The notes: generated by a model from the letters alone, not told the origin. Positions 27,191 to 36,136 are shown, numbered from the stretch's first letter. The stretch: DNA of 64,000 bases from Ureibacillus acetophenoni (GCF_900220965.1 NZ_OBQC01000006.1:1-64000); one strand, 5' to 3'. Translations and numbers: made by a program.

Positions 27191-29383
27191 ATGGCAATAA
27201 GTTTAGTGTTAGCAGAAAAACCATCTGTTGCACGTGATATAGCAAACGTATTAAAGTGTACGAAAAAAGGAAATGGGTACCTTGAAGGTGATCGATATAT
27301 TGTCACTTGGGCATTAGGTCATCTTGTTACATTAGCGGACCCTGAAAGTTATGATGTGAAATATAAAACGTGGAATTTAGAAGATTTGCCAATGTTACCA
27401 GACCGTTTGAAACTTACTGTCATTAAACAATCTGGAAAGCAATTCAATGCTGTAAAATCTCAACTAACACGAGGAGATGTTTCTGAAATTATCATTGCAA
27501 CAGATGCTGGTCGTGAGGGAGAACTTGTTGCGCGTTGGATTATTGAAAAAGCGAAGGTACATAAACCGATAAAACGTTTATGGATTTCTTCTGTTACAGA
27601 TAAAGCGATTAAAGATGGCTTCAACAATTTAAAACCTGGAAAAGCCTATGAAAATTTATATGCATCGGCAGTTGCACGTTCTGAAGCTGATTGGTATATC
27701 GGACTAAATGCAACGCGTGCTTTAACGACACGATTTAATGCACAACTGAATTGTGGACGCGTTCAAACACCAACTGTTGCAATTATTGCAGCTCGAGAAG
27801 ATGAGATTAAAAATTTCAAACCACAAACTTATTACGGAATCGAAGCAAATACAGCTGATAATTTGCGTTTAACTTGGCAAGATGACAAAGGTAACAATCG
27901 AAGTTTTAATAAAGATAAAATCGATTCAATCGTTAAGAAACTTGGCAGTGAAAATGCAGTTGTCACTTCGATTGACCGAAAAACAAAAAAATCCTATGCA
28001 CCAGCTCTATACGATTTAACTGAACTACAAAGAGATGCCAATAAAATTTTTGGCTACTCAGCAAAAGAAACACTTAACATTATGCAAAAGTTATATGAAC
28101 AGCATAAAGTGTTAACTTATCCACGTACAGATTCAAGGTATATCTCGAATGATATTGTTGCAACAATCCCAGAACGTTTAAAAGCTTGTGGAATTGGCGA
28201 ATATCGTACGTTTACTAATAAAATTTTAACAAAACCCATTAAAGCGACGAAGGCTTTCGTAGATGACACTAAAGTAAGTGATCACCATGCAATCATCCCA
28301 ACAGAAGGGTTCGTTAATCTCGCTAAATTTACGGACAAAGAACGTAAAATTTATGATTTAGTGGTCAAACGATTCTTAGCCGTTTTACTCCCACCTTTTG
28401 AATATGAACAACTAACATTACATGCCAAAATTGGGGATGAAACTTTTATCGCTAGAGGAAAAACGATTTTATCGAGTGGATGGAAAGAAGTCTACGGACA
28501 TCATTTTGATGATGAGGAATCTAGTGATGACGTGAAGGAACAAATTTTACCGCGCATTGAAAAAGGTCAATCCTTAACTGTAAAGTTAATCGCCCAAACA
28601 TCTGGACAAACGAAACCACCAGCCCGTTTCAATGAAGCAACTCTATTATCAGCAATGGAAAATCCCGTTAAATACATGGGGATGCAAGATAAAAAACTAG
28701 CTGAAACATTAAAATCTACAGGTGGTCTTGGAACCGTTGCGACTCGTGCAGATATAATCGAGAAACTGTTCAATTCATTTTTAATAGAAAAACGTGGTGG
28801 CAAGGAAATCTATTTAACTTCAAAAGGACGTCAACTTCTTGAACTAGTACCAGAAGAATTAAAATCCCCTGCCCTAACAGCAGAATGGGAAATGAAGCTT
28901 GAACAAATCGCCAAAGGCAAAATGAAAAAAGACGTATTTATTTCAGAAATGAAAAACTATACAAAAGAAATCGTATCAGAAATTAAATCAAGCGATAAAA
29001 AATATAAACACGATAATATATCAACTAAGTCATGTCCGGATTGCGGAAAGCCGATGCTTGAAGTGAACGGCAAAAAAGGAAAAATGCTCGTTTGCCAAGA
29101 TCGTGAATGTGGACATCGTAAAAATGTATCCCGTGTGACAAATGCTCGCTGTCCAAACTGTCATAAAAAACTTGAATTACGTGGTGAAGGTGACGGCCAA
29201 ATTTTTGTATGTAAATGTGGACACCGTGAAAAACTATCCGCCTTTGAAGCCCGTCGTAAAAAAGAAGGCGGAGGCAAAGTTGATAAACGTTCAGTACAGA
29301 AGTATTTGAAGCAGCAGGAGAAACAGGAAGAACCTGTGAATAATGCACTTGCTGAAGCGTTAAAGGGACTCAAATTTGATTAG
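27191..29383 (+). CDS. topB: DNA topoisomerase III
   Basis: A 730-aa type IA topoisomerase. The N-terminal Toprim domain begins LVLAEKPSVARDIA and holds ATDAGREGE. The catalytic Tyr is in LTYPRTDSRYIS near residue 314. Two C-terminal zinc-ribbon-like motifs are visible: CPDCGKPM..CQDREC and CPNCHKKL..CKCG. It unlinks single strands at replication and recombination intermediates. The ATG at 27191 follows AAAGGATG. It is monocistronic with a palindromic terminator. Confidence 0.95.
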   Translation: MAISLVLAEKPSVARDIANVLKCTKKGNGYLEGDRYIVTWALGHLVTLADPESYDVKYKTWNLEDLPMLPDRLKLTVIKQSGKQFNAVKSQLTRGDVSEIIIATDAGREGELVARWIIEKAKVHKPIKRLWISSVTDKAIKDGFNNLKPGKAYENLYASAVARSEADWYIGLNATRALTTRFNAQLNCGRVQTPTVAIIAAREDEIKNFKPQTYYGIEANTADNLRLTWQDDKGNNRSFNKDKIDSIVKKLGSENAVVTSIDRKTKKSYAPALYDLTELQRDANKIFGYSAKETLNIMQKLYEQHKVLTYPRTDSRYISNDIVATIPERLKACGIGEYRTFTNKILTKPIKATKAFVDDTKVSDHHAIIPTEGFVNLAKFTDKERKIYDLVVKRFLAVLLPPFEYEQLTLHAKIGDETFIARGKTILSSGWKEVYGHHFDDEESSDDVKEQILPRIEKGQSLTVKLIAQTSGQTKPPARFNEATLLSAMENPVKYMGMQDKKLAETLKSTGGLGTVATRADIIEKLFNSFLIEKRGGKEIYLTSKGRQLLELVPEELKSPALTAEWEMKLEQIAKGKMKKDVFISEMKNYTKEIVSEIKSSDKKYKHDNISTKSCPDCGKPMLEVNGKKGKMLVCQDRECGHRKNVSRVTNARCPNCHKKLELRGEGDGQIFVCKCGHREKLSAFEARRKKEGGGKVDKRSVQKYLKQQEKQEEPVNNALAEALKGLKFD

Positions 29384-29409
29384 CATTAATTAGCATGACT
29401 TGAGGTAGG

Positions 29410-29438
29410 GCTGGGACAAAATTGTCCCAGCTTTTTAT
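29410..29438 (+). terminator. topB terminator
   Basis: A perfect 22-bp palindrome, GCTGGGACAAAATTGTCCCAGC (29410-29431), is followed by TTTTTATT. The GGGACAAAA motif recurs at 46262. Confidence 0.93.
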
Positions 29439-29935
29439 TCATTAATGTCCATTACTAATATATCGAACAATTCATTATTTACATATAGTAATAGAGCCCA
29501 CTCGCCTTCTTTAGCAAACTTTACTGATGATGGAGTATGTGCATCTGCACCATTGTGTTCACCTGCCAAAGGAATTGACCAATTATCATTTCCAGTCTGT
29601 AATATTGGATGTACGGTTTCAGTTTCTTTATGATAGCCTACAACCGTAAGATCATTATTTACAATTTCATCGATTCCCCATAAATGCCACATCCATTTTT
29701 GTTCACTTATACTTGGCATGTCTGCTCCGATTACTCCAACAATATTTAGATTTCCTATCATATCCTCAAATTCAATTGCCTTGCGCTCCCAATCAATGAT
29801 GTCAAAATCACTAGCTAAAACAAACTCTGGTAAGTCATCTGGTAAAGTCGATTTCTTCTCTTCTACACATCCTGAAAAGATTACGCCCAATACTATTGTC
29901 ATAATTATTGGATTAAGATATTTCATTCCTTTCAT
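29435..29935 (-). CDS. Putative lipoprotein, DUF4871-like
   Basis: A 166-aa secreted lipoprotein starting at ATG 29935 after AGGAGAGGGAG, with a signal peptide and lipobox IFSGC. A longer in-frame extension upstream lacks a ribosome site. The central EQKWMWHLWGID and the later VKFAKEGEWALLLYVNNE resemble DUF4871 proteins of Bacillus. The function is unknown. It converges on topB. Confidence 0.65.
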   Translation of the reverse strand: MKGMKYLNPIIMTIVLGVIFSGCVEEKKSTLPDDLPEFVLASDFDIIDWERKAIEFEDMIGNLNIVGVIGADMPSISEQKWMWHLWGIDEIVNNDLTVVGYHKETETVHPILQTGNDNWSIPLAGEHNGADAHTPSSVKFAKEGEWALLLYVNNELFDILVMDINE

Positions 29936-30117
29936 ACTACCCGCTCCCTCTCCTATTTTTCTAAAAATTATAATAAACAATCTGTAATTACTCTCTTTTT
30001 TATAATAAATTAGTAGAAATAAAAATTCTTCAATCACATTCAACTATTTAGACTTTTCCATTATCCCCTTCTCTAATCTTTGAATATATTAAATTAGAAA
30101 ACACGAAAGGAGGTAGC

Positions 30118-30393
30118 ATGTTGGAAGCGAACTTTTTAGCATCACTAATCGATTCACGTTCATATGTTCTAATTCCGGTTCTTTATATTATATTGCTACT
30201 CCTTAGGCAGACACCACGTCTTGAACCATGGACCCATGCTTGGATTGTTATGGGAGTTTCCATCATTTCCTGTTTCTTATATTATGGTTTTGTGATCCAA
30301 TCATTCGTTGAAGGTGTTCTTGTTGCAGGGGTATCCATCTTACTAAAAGATTTAATACATGTTCGGATCGGAACTAATGGGAAAAATAAATAA
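30118..30393 (+). CDS. Holin-like small membrane protein
   Basis: A 91-aa protein with three hydrophobic helices and a short basic C-terminal tail (RIGTNGKNK), typical of phage holins of the Phage_holin_5_2 kind. A very strong ribosome site AAAGGAGG stands 5 nt from the ATG. There is no endolysin or other phage gene nearby, so it is a solitary holin-type gene; a role in cell lysis, export or simple residue from a lost prophage cannot be distinguished. Confidence 0.65.
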   Translation: MLEANFLASLIDSRSYVLIPVLYIILLLLRQTPRLEPWTHAWIVMGVSIISCFLYYGFVIQSFVEGVLVAGVSILLKDLIHVRIGTNGKNK

Positions 30394-30419
30394 CCCTATA
30401 AATTTAGCGATAAAAAAAT

Positions 30420-30457
30420 GCTGATTTTCACACTCCAAATGGAATGTAAAAATCAGC
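30420..30457. terminator. Bidirectional terminator, holin-like gene and aminotransferase
   Basis: GCTGATTTT..CTCC pairs with GGA.TGT.AAAATCAGC (17-bp interrupted stem). On the minus strand ATTTTTTTATC follows, serving the aminotransferase gene best. Confidence 0.8.
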
Positions 30458-30463
30458 TTTGTG

Positions 30464-31657
30464 TTAAATCAATTGTTTTGACGGTATTTCGTAAAGTATT
30501 TTCCCTAATCGTTTAATTCCTTCTTCGATCACTTCTGGTGATGAATTCGTATAGTTTAAACGTAACGTATTTACATTGCTTTTGTTGGTATAGAAAGGAT
30601 CACCAGGAACAAATGCCACTTTTGCTTCCATCGCTTTATTGAATAACTCCAAAGCAGATACTCCTTCTTCTAATGTTACCCAAATAAACATCCCACCATC
30701 AGGCTTTGTATATGTAATCGTCGGTGGGAAGTATTTTTCCATCGCCTGTATCATGGATCTTGCTTGCTGTTGGTATAAGTCAGTTATTTTAGTAATATGC
30801 GTAGTAAGGTCATTTTTTACTAGATAATCATGAATTACAATTTGAGAGAAAATATTTGTATGTAAATCCGTCGCTTGTTTTGCAGTATTAACATGATTCA
30901 GTAATTCCTTATTTTTTGTAATCATATAGCCTATGCGGAAGCCTGGAGTTACAATCTTTGAAAATGAACCAAGTATTACTGAGTTTTCTAATCGACCAGC
31001 TCCAATGTATGGAAGCTTTTCACCGTTCCAACGTAAATCACCATATGGGTCATCTTCTATTAACACAACATCAAATTTTTTAACTACTTCATAAATTGCT
31101 TCTCGATTCTCTCTAGTATATGTAATACCAGTTGGATTGTGGAAATTTGGTACAGTATAAATAAATTTAATACATGGATTTTCATAAAGGGTTTGAGCCA
31201 ATTGTTCAACATTTAACCCTTCTTCCGTTAATTGCACTGGATAAAATGTTGGTTCAGTTAAACTAAATGCCTGTAGTGCTCCTAAGTATCCTGGTTCTTC
31301 TACGATAATTCCTTCACCTTTATTAACAAGTACTTGTGAAATCAATTCTAATGCTTGCTGCGAACCAGTAGTAATTAAAATATCTTCAGGTTCAATAGCT
31401 AATCCGAAATTTGTATTATATTTATCTGCTATATATTGACGTAATGGTAAATATCCTTCTGTCGTTGAATATTGGAATAATTTTGGCCCATGAACTTCAA
31501 TCGCTTCATTTATTGCTTTTTGCAGACCATCAATTGGAAATGAAATTGGATTTGGTAATCCCCCGGCAAATGAAATGACATCCTCTGCACTCGCTACTTT
31601 TAAAATATTACGAATAAATGAGGATGGTGTTCTTAAAATCTTATCTGAGTACAACAT
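30464..31657 (-). CDS. PLP-dependent aminotransferase, LysN/MocR-C-like
   Basis: A 397-aa class I aminotransferase with an N-terminal ISFAGGLPNPISFP and LFQYSTTEGYLPLR, and the PLP lysine in GSFSKIVTPGFRIGY. These marks match the 2-aminoadipate/aromatic or branched-chain aminotransferase group that shares the MocR catalytic domain. No GntR-type DNA-binding domain is attached. The exact substrate is unclear. It is monocistronic. Confidence 0.82.
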   Translation of the reverse strand: MLYSDKILRTPSSFIRNILKVASAEDVISFAGGLPNPISFPIDGLQKAINEAIEVHGPKLFQYSTTEGYLPLRQYIADKYNTNFGLAIEPEDILITTGSQQALELISQVLVNKGEGIIVEEPGYLGALQAFSLTEPTFYPVQLTEEGLNVEQLAQTLYENPCIKFIYTVPNFHNPTGITYTRENREAIYEVVKKFDVVLIEDDPYGDLRWNGEKLPYIGAGRLENSVILGSFSKIVTPGFRIGYMITKNKELLNHVNTAKQATDLHTNIFSQIVIHDYLVKNDLTTHITKITDLYQQQARSMIQAMEKYFPPTITYTKPDGGMFIWVTLEEGVSALELFNKAMEAKVAFVPGDPFYTNKSNVNTLRLNYTNSSPEVIEEGIKRLGKILYEIPSKQLI

Positions 31658-31885
31658 TACAATTTCCTTCTTCCTGCGCTAATGATCGCTGAAAGGATTG
31701 TTTATCCAAATCAGTGTTATCTGATTTTATCAGACTATTTAAAAAACTTCAAAGGGATATTTAGTAAATTTTATTAAATTTTTATTATTAATACTGATAA
31801 TTAATGTAAAAATTCTTAAATGTGGGCGTTTCATTCTAAGATAAGCACTCTTATGCTATTTTGTATACATTTTTAAAATAAAAAA

Positions 31886-31927
31886 AATGTCCAATTGATT
31901 ATTTATTCGATGACTCAATTGGACATT
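31886..31927 (-). terminator. Terminator of the YdhK-like gene
   Basis: A 13-bp perfect stem, AATGTCCAATTGA (31886-31898) with TCAATTGGACATT (31915-31927), followed on the minus strand by TTTTTTTATTTT. Confidence 0.92.
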
Positions 31928-31938
31928 ATGTTCATTTA

Positions 31939-32535
31939 TTATTTCGCTGATAATTCACTTTCTTTAAACCATTTTTTAAGAGATGTCCCATCGGCAGTAA
32001 TATACTCTACCATATAAGCAACGGTTTTTTCAGCCGTATCAATTTCGCCTTCAGCACCAAGCATCCCTTCTTCTTGATTTGTTTCAACTATTACTTCTGA
32101 CCCTGGTACTAACATTTCCTCGTCTAATCCTTGAAGTTCTTCTTGAACAACCCATTTATGATTTTCTTCACGGAAGTCACCATGTGTAGGTGTATAGGAT
32201 ATGGAGTATACGATAGTATCAAAGGCACCAGTAACAGTTCCTACTGCACCCTTCATTCCTTCTTCGTGTTCAGCATTAACGATTACTTCATCCCCCACTT
32301 TAAATTTAGGGTTTTCTGCTTCTTTCATGCCTTCTGGTATTTCTGAAGGGGTAGGTGCATTTGTTACATTATTATTTGCTTCTTCTGTTTGAACATTATC
32401 CTTTGTCACTTCATTTCTTGATTCAACATGACTTTCGTGTTCTGTATCACTATTATTTGTATCATCATTACCACATGCCGTTAGTATAGTAAATAAAAAA
32501 AGAGACATTACAATTAACCCTAGTCTTTTTTCCAT
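31939..32535 (-). CDS. YdhK-family lipoprotein (DUF1541)
   Basis: A 198-aa surface lipoprotein with lipobox ILTAC and a long Asn/Glu/His-rich linker. Two tandem DUF1541 repeats follow (VGDEVIVNAEHEEGMKGAVGTV and PGSEVIVETNQEEGMLGAEGEI). YdhK-like genes often neighbour copper genes, as here, downstream of copZ. Function is not established; metal binding at the cell surface is a reasonable guess. It is separated from copZ by a terminator. Confidence 0.82.
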   Translation of the reverse strand: MEKRLGLIVMSLFLFTILTACGNDDTNNSDTEHESHVESRNEVTKDNVQTEEANNNVTNAPTPSEIPEGMKEAENPKFKVGDEVIVNAEHEEGMKGAVGTVTGAFDTIVYSISYTPTHGDFREENHKWVVQEELQGLDEEMLVPGSEVIVETNQEEGMLGAEGEIDTAEKTVAYMVEYITADGTSLKKWFKESELSAK

Positions 32536-32638
32536 TTGAATCCTCCTAAAAGTTTTCTCAATGCTTTTTCTATATTAAAAGGATTCAACATTCACGAACT
32601 TTCTATGCATGATTGATGTAGTTGATTTTCATAATAAA

Positions 32639-32670
32639 AATGATGAGAACCTAAAAAGATTCTCATCATT
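32639..32670 (-). terminator. copZ terminator
   Basis: AATGATGAGAA (32639-32649) pairs with TTCTCATCATT (32660-32670); the minus strand continues TTTTATTATG. Confidence 0.88.
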
Positions 32671-32684
32671 TCACTAACTCGTAA

Positions 32685-32891
32685 TTATTCAACATCATAT
32701 CCTTGATCATCTATTGCATCTTTAATTTTTGCAAGGGATACTTTATCGTTATCGTAAGTTACTTCTACTTGGCCTTCTTCTAAAATAACTTTTACTTGGT
32801 CTACGCCAGCTAAAGCACTAACACCTCCCTCAACTGCTTTTACGCAATGCCCACAAGACATACCTTTTACATTTAGAGTTACAGATTCCAT
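32685..32891 (-). CDS. copZ: Copper chaperone CopZ
   Basis: A 68-aa HMA-domain protein with the Cu(I)-binding loop GMSCGHC (MxCxxC) and the usual beta-alpha-beta-beta-alpha-beta length. It delivers copper to CopA. The start is at 32891 (MESVTLNV) behind AAAGGAG rather than the in-frame TTG nine bases earlier. A CsoR-type operator 38 nt upstream suggests its own copper-induced promoter, separate from csoR. No copA is in the window. Confidence 0.9.
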   Translation of the reverse strand: MESVTLNVKGMSCGHCVKAVEGGVSALAGVDQVKVILEEGQVEVTYDNDKVSLAKIKDAIDDQGYDVE

Positions 32892-32928
32892 ATAATTCAA
32901 TCTCCTTTTCTTTTTAAATTTAAATTAC

Positions 32929-32945
32929 ATACACTATAGGGGTAT
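32929..32945 (-). promoter_or_regulatory. CsoR operator upstream of copZ
   Basis: ATACACTATAGGGGTAT matches the csoR-upstream operator ATACCCTTTAGGGGTAT at 15 of 17 positions and lies in the copZ promoter region. Confidence 0.72.
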
Positions 32946-32981
32946 TATTCACTTTTAAAAATAGTATCAAACAAATTGAGA

Positions 32982-33191
32982 TTAAGCGTCTACAAAATAT
33001 CCTTTATCTTGAACGACTAATTTAATCTGTTCTACATTCACTTTAGATTCATTAAATGAAACTTCAACTTTTCCAGTTTCTAATTCAACATGGTCCTTTT
33101 CAACACCATCCATTGATGAGATACCGTTTTCTACAGACTTCTAGCAACCACCACATGTCATTCCTTTTACTAATATCGTTACTTCACTCAA
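32982..33191 (-). pseudogene. Second copZ copy with an in-frame stop
   Basis: From TTG 33191 to TAA 32982 the minus strand reads as a CopZ-like HMA protein (SEVTILVKGMTCGGC, then a TAG at 33143-33141, then KSVENGISSMDGVEKDHV to the end). A single change such as CAG to TAG explains the stop, since Gln is acceptable there. The rest of the frame is undamaged, so inactivation looks recent. It lies 12 nt after csoR. Amber readthrough or a sequencing error are the alternatives. Confidence 0.85.
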
Positions 33192-33203
33192 TTTGTTAAC
33201 CTT

Positions 33204-33527
33204 CTATTTCTTCATTAATTTTTGGATAGTGACGATAAGTTCATCTAAGACTTCTTCATCACCTTCTGTTAACCGGTCAACAACGCATCCTTTCAAATGC
33301 CATTGTAGTAATACTTTTGCAACGCTATTTAAAGCTGATTGAGTTGCAGATAGTTGAGTAATAATATCATCACAGTAAACATCGCGTTCTACCATCCCTT
33401 TAATGCCTCTCACTTGGCCTTCAATACGATTAAGACGGTTCATAAGATCTTTTTTTATATGTTCTGGATGATGACTTTTTCGATTCGATGATTCTGAATG
33501 ACAATGTGTTTCGTTTGTATGATCCAG
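33204..33527 (-). CDS. csoR: Copper-sensing repressor CsoR
   Basis: A CsoR-family regulator with NRLNRIEGQVRGI and the copper ligands Cys-His-Cys: YCDDI, then WHLKGC with HxxxC spacing. The first ATG (33443) gives only 79 aa and would lose the first helix. The frame is open further upstream, and a GGGGGAG ribosome site stands 6 nt before a CTG at 33527, giving 107 aa with a His-rich start (DHTNETHCHS), the usual family size. I therefore place the start at the non-ATG codon 33527. An operator lies 35 nt upstream. It heads the operon csoR-(broken copZ). Confidence 0.85.
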   Translation of the reverse strand: MDHTNETHCHSESSNRKSHHPEHIKKDLMNRLNRIEGQVRGIKGMVERDVYCDDIITQLSATQSALNSVAKVLLQWHLKGCVVDRLTEGDEEVLDELIVTIQKLMKK

Positions 33528-33561
33528 TGTAATCTCCCCCTATTCTTACTTTTATATTAAG

Positions 33562-33578
33562 ATACCCTTTAGGGGTAT
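33562..33578 (-). promoter_or_regulatory. CsoR operator upstream of csoR
   Basis: ATACCCTTTAGGGGTAT is an inverted repeat of the G-tract type recognised by CsoR and sits just ahead of the csoR leader, implying autoregulation. Confidence 0.8.
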
Positions 33579-33606
33579 GTCAACAATAATATCTGTTCAT
33601 AAATAA

Positions 33607-33646
33607 AAGATGTTCTAAAATCGACTTCTATCGACTCGAACATCTT
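33607..33646 (-). terminator. GTP cyclohydrolase gene terminator
   Basis: AAGATGTTC (33607-33615) pairs with GAACATCTT (33638-33646); the minus strand then has TTTATTTATG. Confidence 0.75.
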
Positions 33647-33661
33647 ACATTTCACTTATTC

Positions 33662-34417
33662 TTAATCATTACAGCATGTACCATCATCATTTAAATGACC
33701 TGATCGTGCAATTTTCGTTTCTAAATAATTTCGATTATATTCAGAAACATCCCCCCAAATGGGTTTTCTACTTACTAGTTCTAGCCCAGCGGCTTTTAAT
33801 GCTTCTAATTTTTCAGGATTATTTGTTACGAGGGAAACTGGTTTTGAACGAAGTGCTTTTAATACTTGAATAGCATCCCCATAGTTTCTAGAGTCATTCA
33901 CAAATCCAAGTGCATAGTTTGCATCAACTGTATCGTACCCATTTTCTTGAAGAATGTATGCCATCGCCTTACTAAATAGCCCTATTCCTCTACCTTCATG
34001 ATTCGCTAAATAGAACAGTGCACCCGTACCATGCTCAACAATTCTTTTCATTGACTCTTTTAATTGATATCCACAATCACATCTTTTACTGCCAAAAATA
34101 TCACCTGTATGACAAATTGAATGCATACGAATGATTGCATCATCTTCGTGTTCAAAATCTCCATAAACAAGTACACTGGACTGTTGCATTTCTGCTAAAT
34201 TTAAATCCGTTAGTTTAAAAATAATTTTTTCAAAGTCTTCCGCTACTTCCTTACAATTTAACCAGCAATACCACTTAAACTTTACAGTTTCTCCGTATAA
34301 ATTCACCGGTAAATTGATAGGTCCTACTAAGTAAATTCCTCCACTATCTGTACGAATTAAGGTAATCTTTTCTTCTAATATTGAAACCACTTTATTATCT
34401 AATTTGGTGTTTTTCAC
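33662..34417 (-). CDS. Standalone GTP cyclohydrolase II
   Basis: A 251-aa RibA-type enzyme lacking the DHBP synthase (RibB) domain found in the bifunctional riboflavin enzyme of Bacillus. The zinc motif CHTGDIFGSKRCDCG and the HEGRGIGL segment with catalytic residues are intact, followed by ALGFVNDSRNYGDA. It opens GTP to the diaminopyrimidine. No other riboflavin gene is present, so it may be a paralog feeding a different pterin, deazaflavin or purine-derived product. It is divergent from the HpaB-type gene. The C terminus has an unusual CC pair (DDGTCCND). Confidence 0.82.
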   Translation of the reverse strand: MKNTKLDNKVVSILEEKITLIRTDSGGIYLVGPINLPVNLYGETVKFKWYCWLNCKEVAEDFEKIIFKLTDLNLAEMQQSSVLVYGDFEHEDDAIIRMHSICHTGDIFGSKRCDCGYQLKESMKRIVEHGTGALFYLANHEGRGIGLFSKAMAYILQENGYDTVDANYALGFVNDSRNYGDAIQVLKALRSKPVSLVTNNPEKLEALKAAGLELVSRKPIWGDVSEYNRNYLETKIARSGHLNDDGTCCND

Positions 34418-34572
34418 AAATGATTCCTCCTTAAACTTAGTGTGGATAATTCCACTAGTATTATGTTTCTTTAGTAAATTCCTTGAAGATATTTTTAAAA
34501 ATCATTGAACCCAATCCAATTCGTTTAAATAAAATAGGATATAGTTTCTCACTAAACATTTGGGGTGTTTCA

Positions 34573-36021
34573 ATGGGTGCGATTAATGGAAATGAATTCG
34601 TCAATAGAATTAATAAATTAAATCCAGAAATTTGGTTCGATGGTGAAAAAATTGAAGGATTAATCTCAGAACATCATGCTTTTAAAGGGATTATTCAATC
34701 GAAAGCAGCACTTTATGATTTACAATGCGATGAGAAATTAAAAAAAGAAATGATTTTTCCTTCACCTAAAACTGGTGATTTAATTGGACTTTCTTATCTC
34801 CAACCAAAAACGAAAAAGGATTTAAAAAGAAGACGCAAGATGATGGAGAACTGGGCTAAACTTAGTTGCGGTATTATGGGGAGAACTCCTGACTATTTAA
34901 ATTCTGTATTAATGAGCTTTGCATCTTGTGCCGGGTTTCTAGAAGGTAAAGAAAAATGTTTTCCACAAAACCTACAAGCTTTTTTTGAGTATGCGAGAGA
35001 AAAGGACTTATCATTCACTCATACTTTCATTACTCCTCAAGTAAATCGTTCACAAATTTATATTGAACATTCAAAAGAACCAATCGCGGCAAAAGTAATC
35101 GATGAAAATGAAGATGGAATTATCGTTAAAGGTGCACGGTTATTAGCAACACAAGGTGGATTAACTGATGAGGTTTTAGTATTTAGCGTTGGCCGATTTC
35201 TTTTTAATGAAGATGAGGCATTTGCATTTTCGATTCCATCTAATACAAAAGGATTACGCTTTATTTGTAGAGACACTTTTTTAGGTGGTGAATCTACATT
35301 TGACCATCCATTAAGTTCACGTTACGAAGAGATGGATTCCATTGTCGTATTCGATAATGTACTCGTTCCTTGGGATCGAGTGTTCTATTACAATAATGCT
35401 GAAGTAGCTGAAGAATTTGTCTCCAAAAGTTCCTTCCATCATTACGCAAAACATCAAGTACTTACAAGACAAATAGTAAAAACTGAATTCTTATTGGGCA
35501 TTGCAGAACTAATCGTCGACACAATTAATATCAGTGAGTACCAACATGTACAAGAAAAGCTATCCGAAATCATCGTTGGATTGGAAACGATGAAGGCTTT
35601 GTTAGAAAAAGCAGAAAATGATGCTTCATTAGACGAATGGGGTTTTATGCGTCCTAATATTATCCCTCTAAAAGTAGCCAGTAATGTGTTTCCTAAAATC
35701 TATCCTCGTTTTACTGAAATTATCGAATTATTAAGTGCAAGTGGAATTATCACGTTACCAACAGAAAAAGCTTTTTACTCGGAAATTCAAGAAGATTTGA
35801 ACCAATACTTACAAGGGGCAAATAAACCAGCTATGGAAAGGGTAAAAATTTTCCGCTTAGCATGGGATTTAACAATGAGTTCATTTGGAACACGACAAAC
35901 ACAATATGAACGATACTTTTTCGGTGATCCTGTTCGTGTTGCAAGTGATTTATATAAGTCGTATCCAAAGGATTCATGTATAAACACAGTATGTAGATTT
36001 CTAAACTTAACAAGTGAATAA
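34573..36021 (+). CDS. 4-hydroxyphenylacetate 3-monooxygenase oxygenase (HpaB/YoaI-like)
   Basis: A 482-aa member of the HpaB / 4-hydroxybutyryl-CoA dehydratase-like flavoprotein family, similar in size to B. subtilis YoaI. Marks include IQSKAALYDLQ, PQVNRS, GARLLATQGGLTDE and DNVLVPWDRVF. It would hydroxylate a phenolic substrate using FADH2 supplied by a separate flavin reductase. Start 34573 gives the family length, though its ribosome site (TGGGGTG) is weak and a 30-codon extension is open. Two flavin reductase genes lie within 6 kb on the other strand. Confidence 0.82.
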   Translation: MGAINGNEFVNRINKLNPEIWFDGEKIEGLISEHHAFKGIIQSKAALYDLQCDEKLKKEMIFPSPKTGDLIGLSYLQPKTKKDLKRRRKMMENWAKLSCGIMGRTPDYLNSVLMSFASCAGFLEGKEKCFPQNLQAFFEYAREKDLSFTHTFITPQVNRSQIYIEHSKEPIAAKVIDENEDGIIVKGARLLATQGGLTDEVLVFSVGRFLFNEDEAFAFSIPSNTKGLRFICRDTFLGGESTFDHPLSSRYEEMDSIVVFDNVLVPWDRVFYYNNAEVAEEFVSKSSFHHYAKHQVLTRQIVKTEFLLGIAELIVDTINISEYQHVQEKLSEIIVGLETMKALLEKAENDASLDEWGFMRPNIIPLKVASNVFPKIYPRFTEIIELLSASGIITLPTEKAFYSEIQEDLNQYLQGANKPAMERVKIFRLAWDLTMSSFGTRQTQYERYFFGDPVRVASDLYKSYPKDSCINTVCRFLNLTSE

Positions 36022-36024
36022 ACA

Positions 36025-36068
36025 AAATGAAGGCTCGGAATGATAGTAATCCGAACCTTCATTTTTTT
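36025..36068 (+). terminator. Terminator after the HpaB-like gene
   Basis: AAATGAAGG.TCGGA pairs with TCCGA.CCTTCATTT (36025-36064), followed by TTTT. Confidence 0.88.
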
Positions 36069-36136
36069 ATCCTAATTGGAATGTTGTTATACAAGTACAA
36101 TCTTCTTCGAATGTAGAAAAAGTAGAATCTGCTTTT

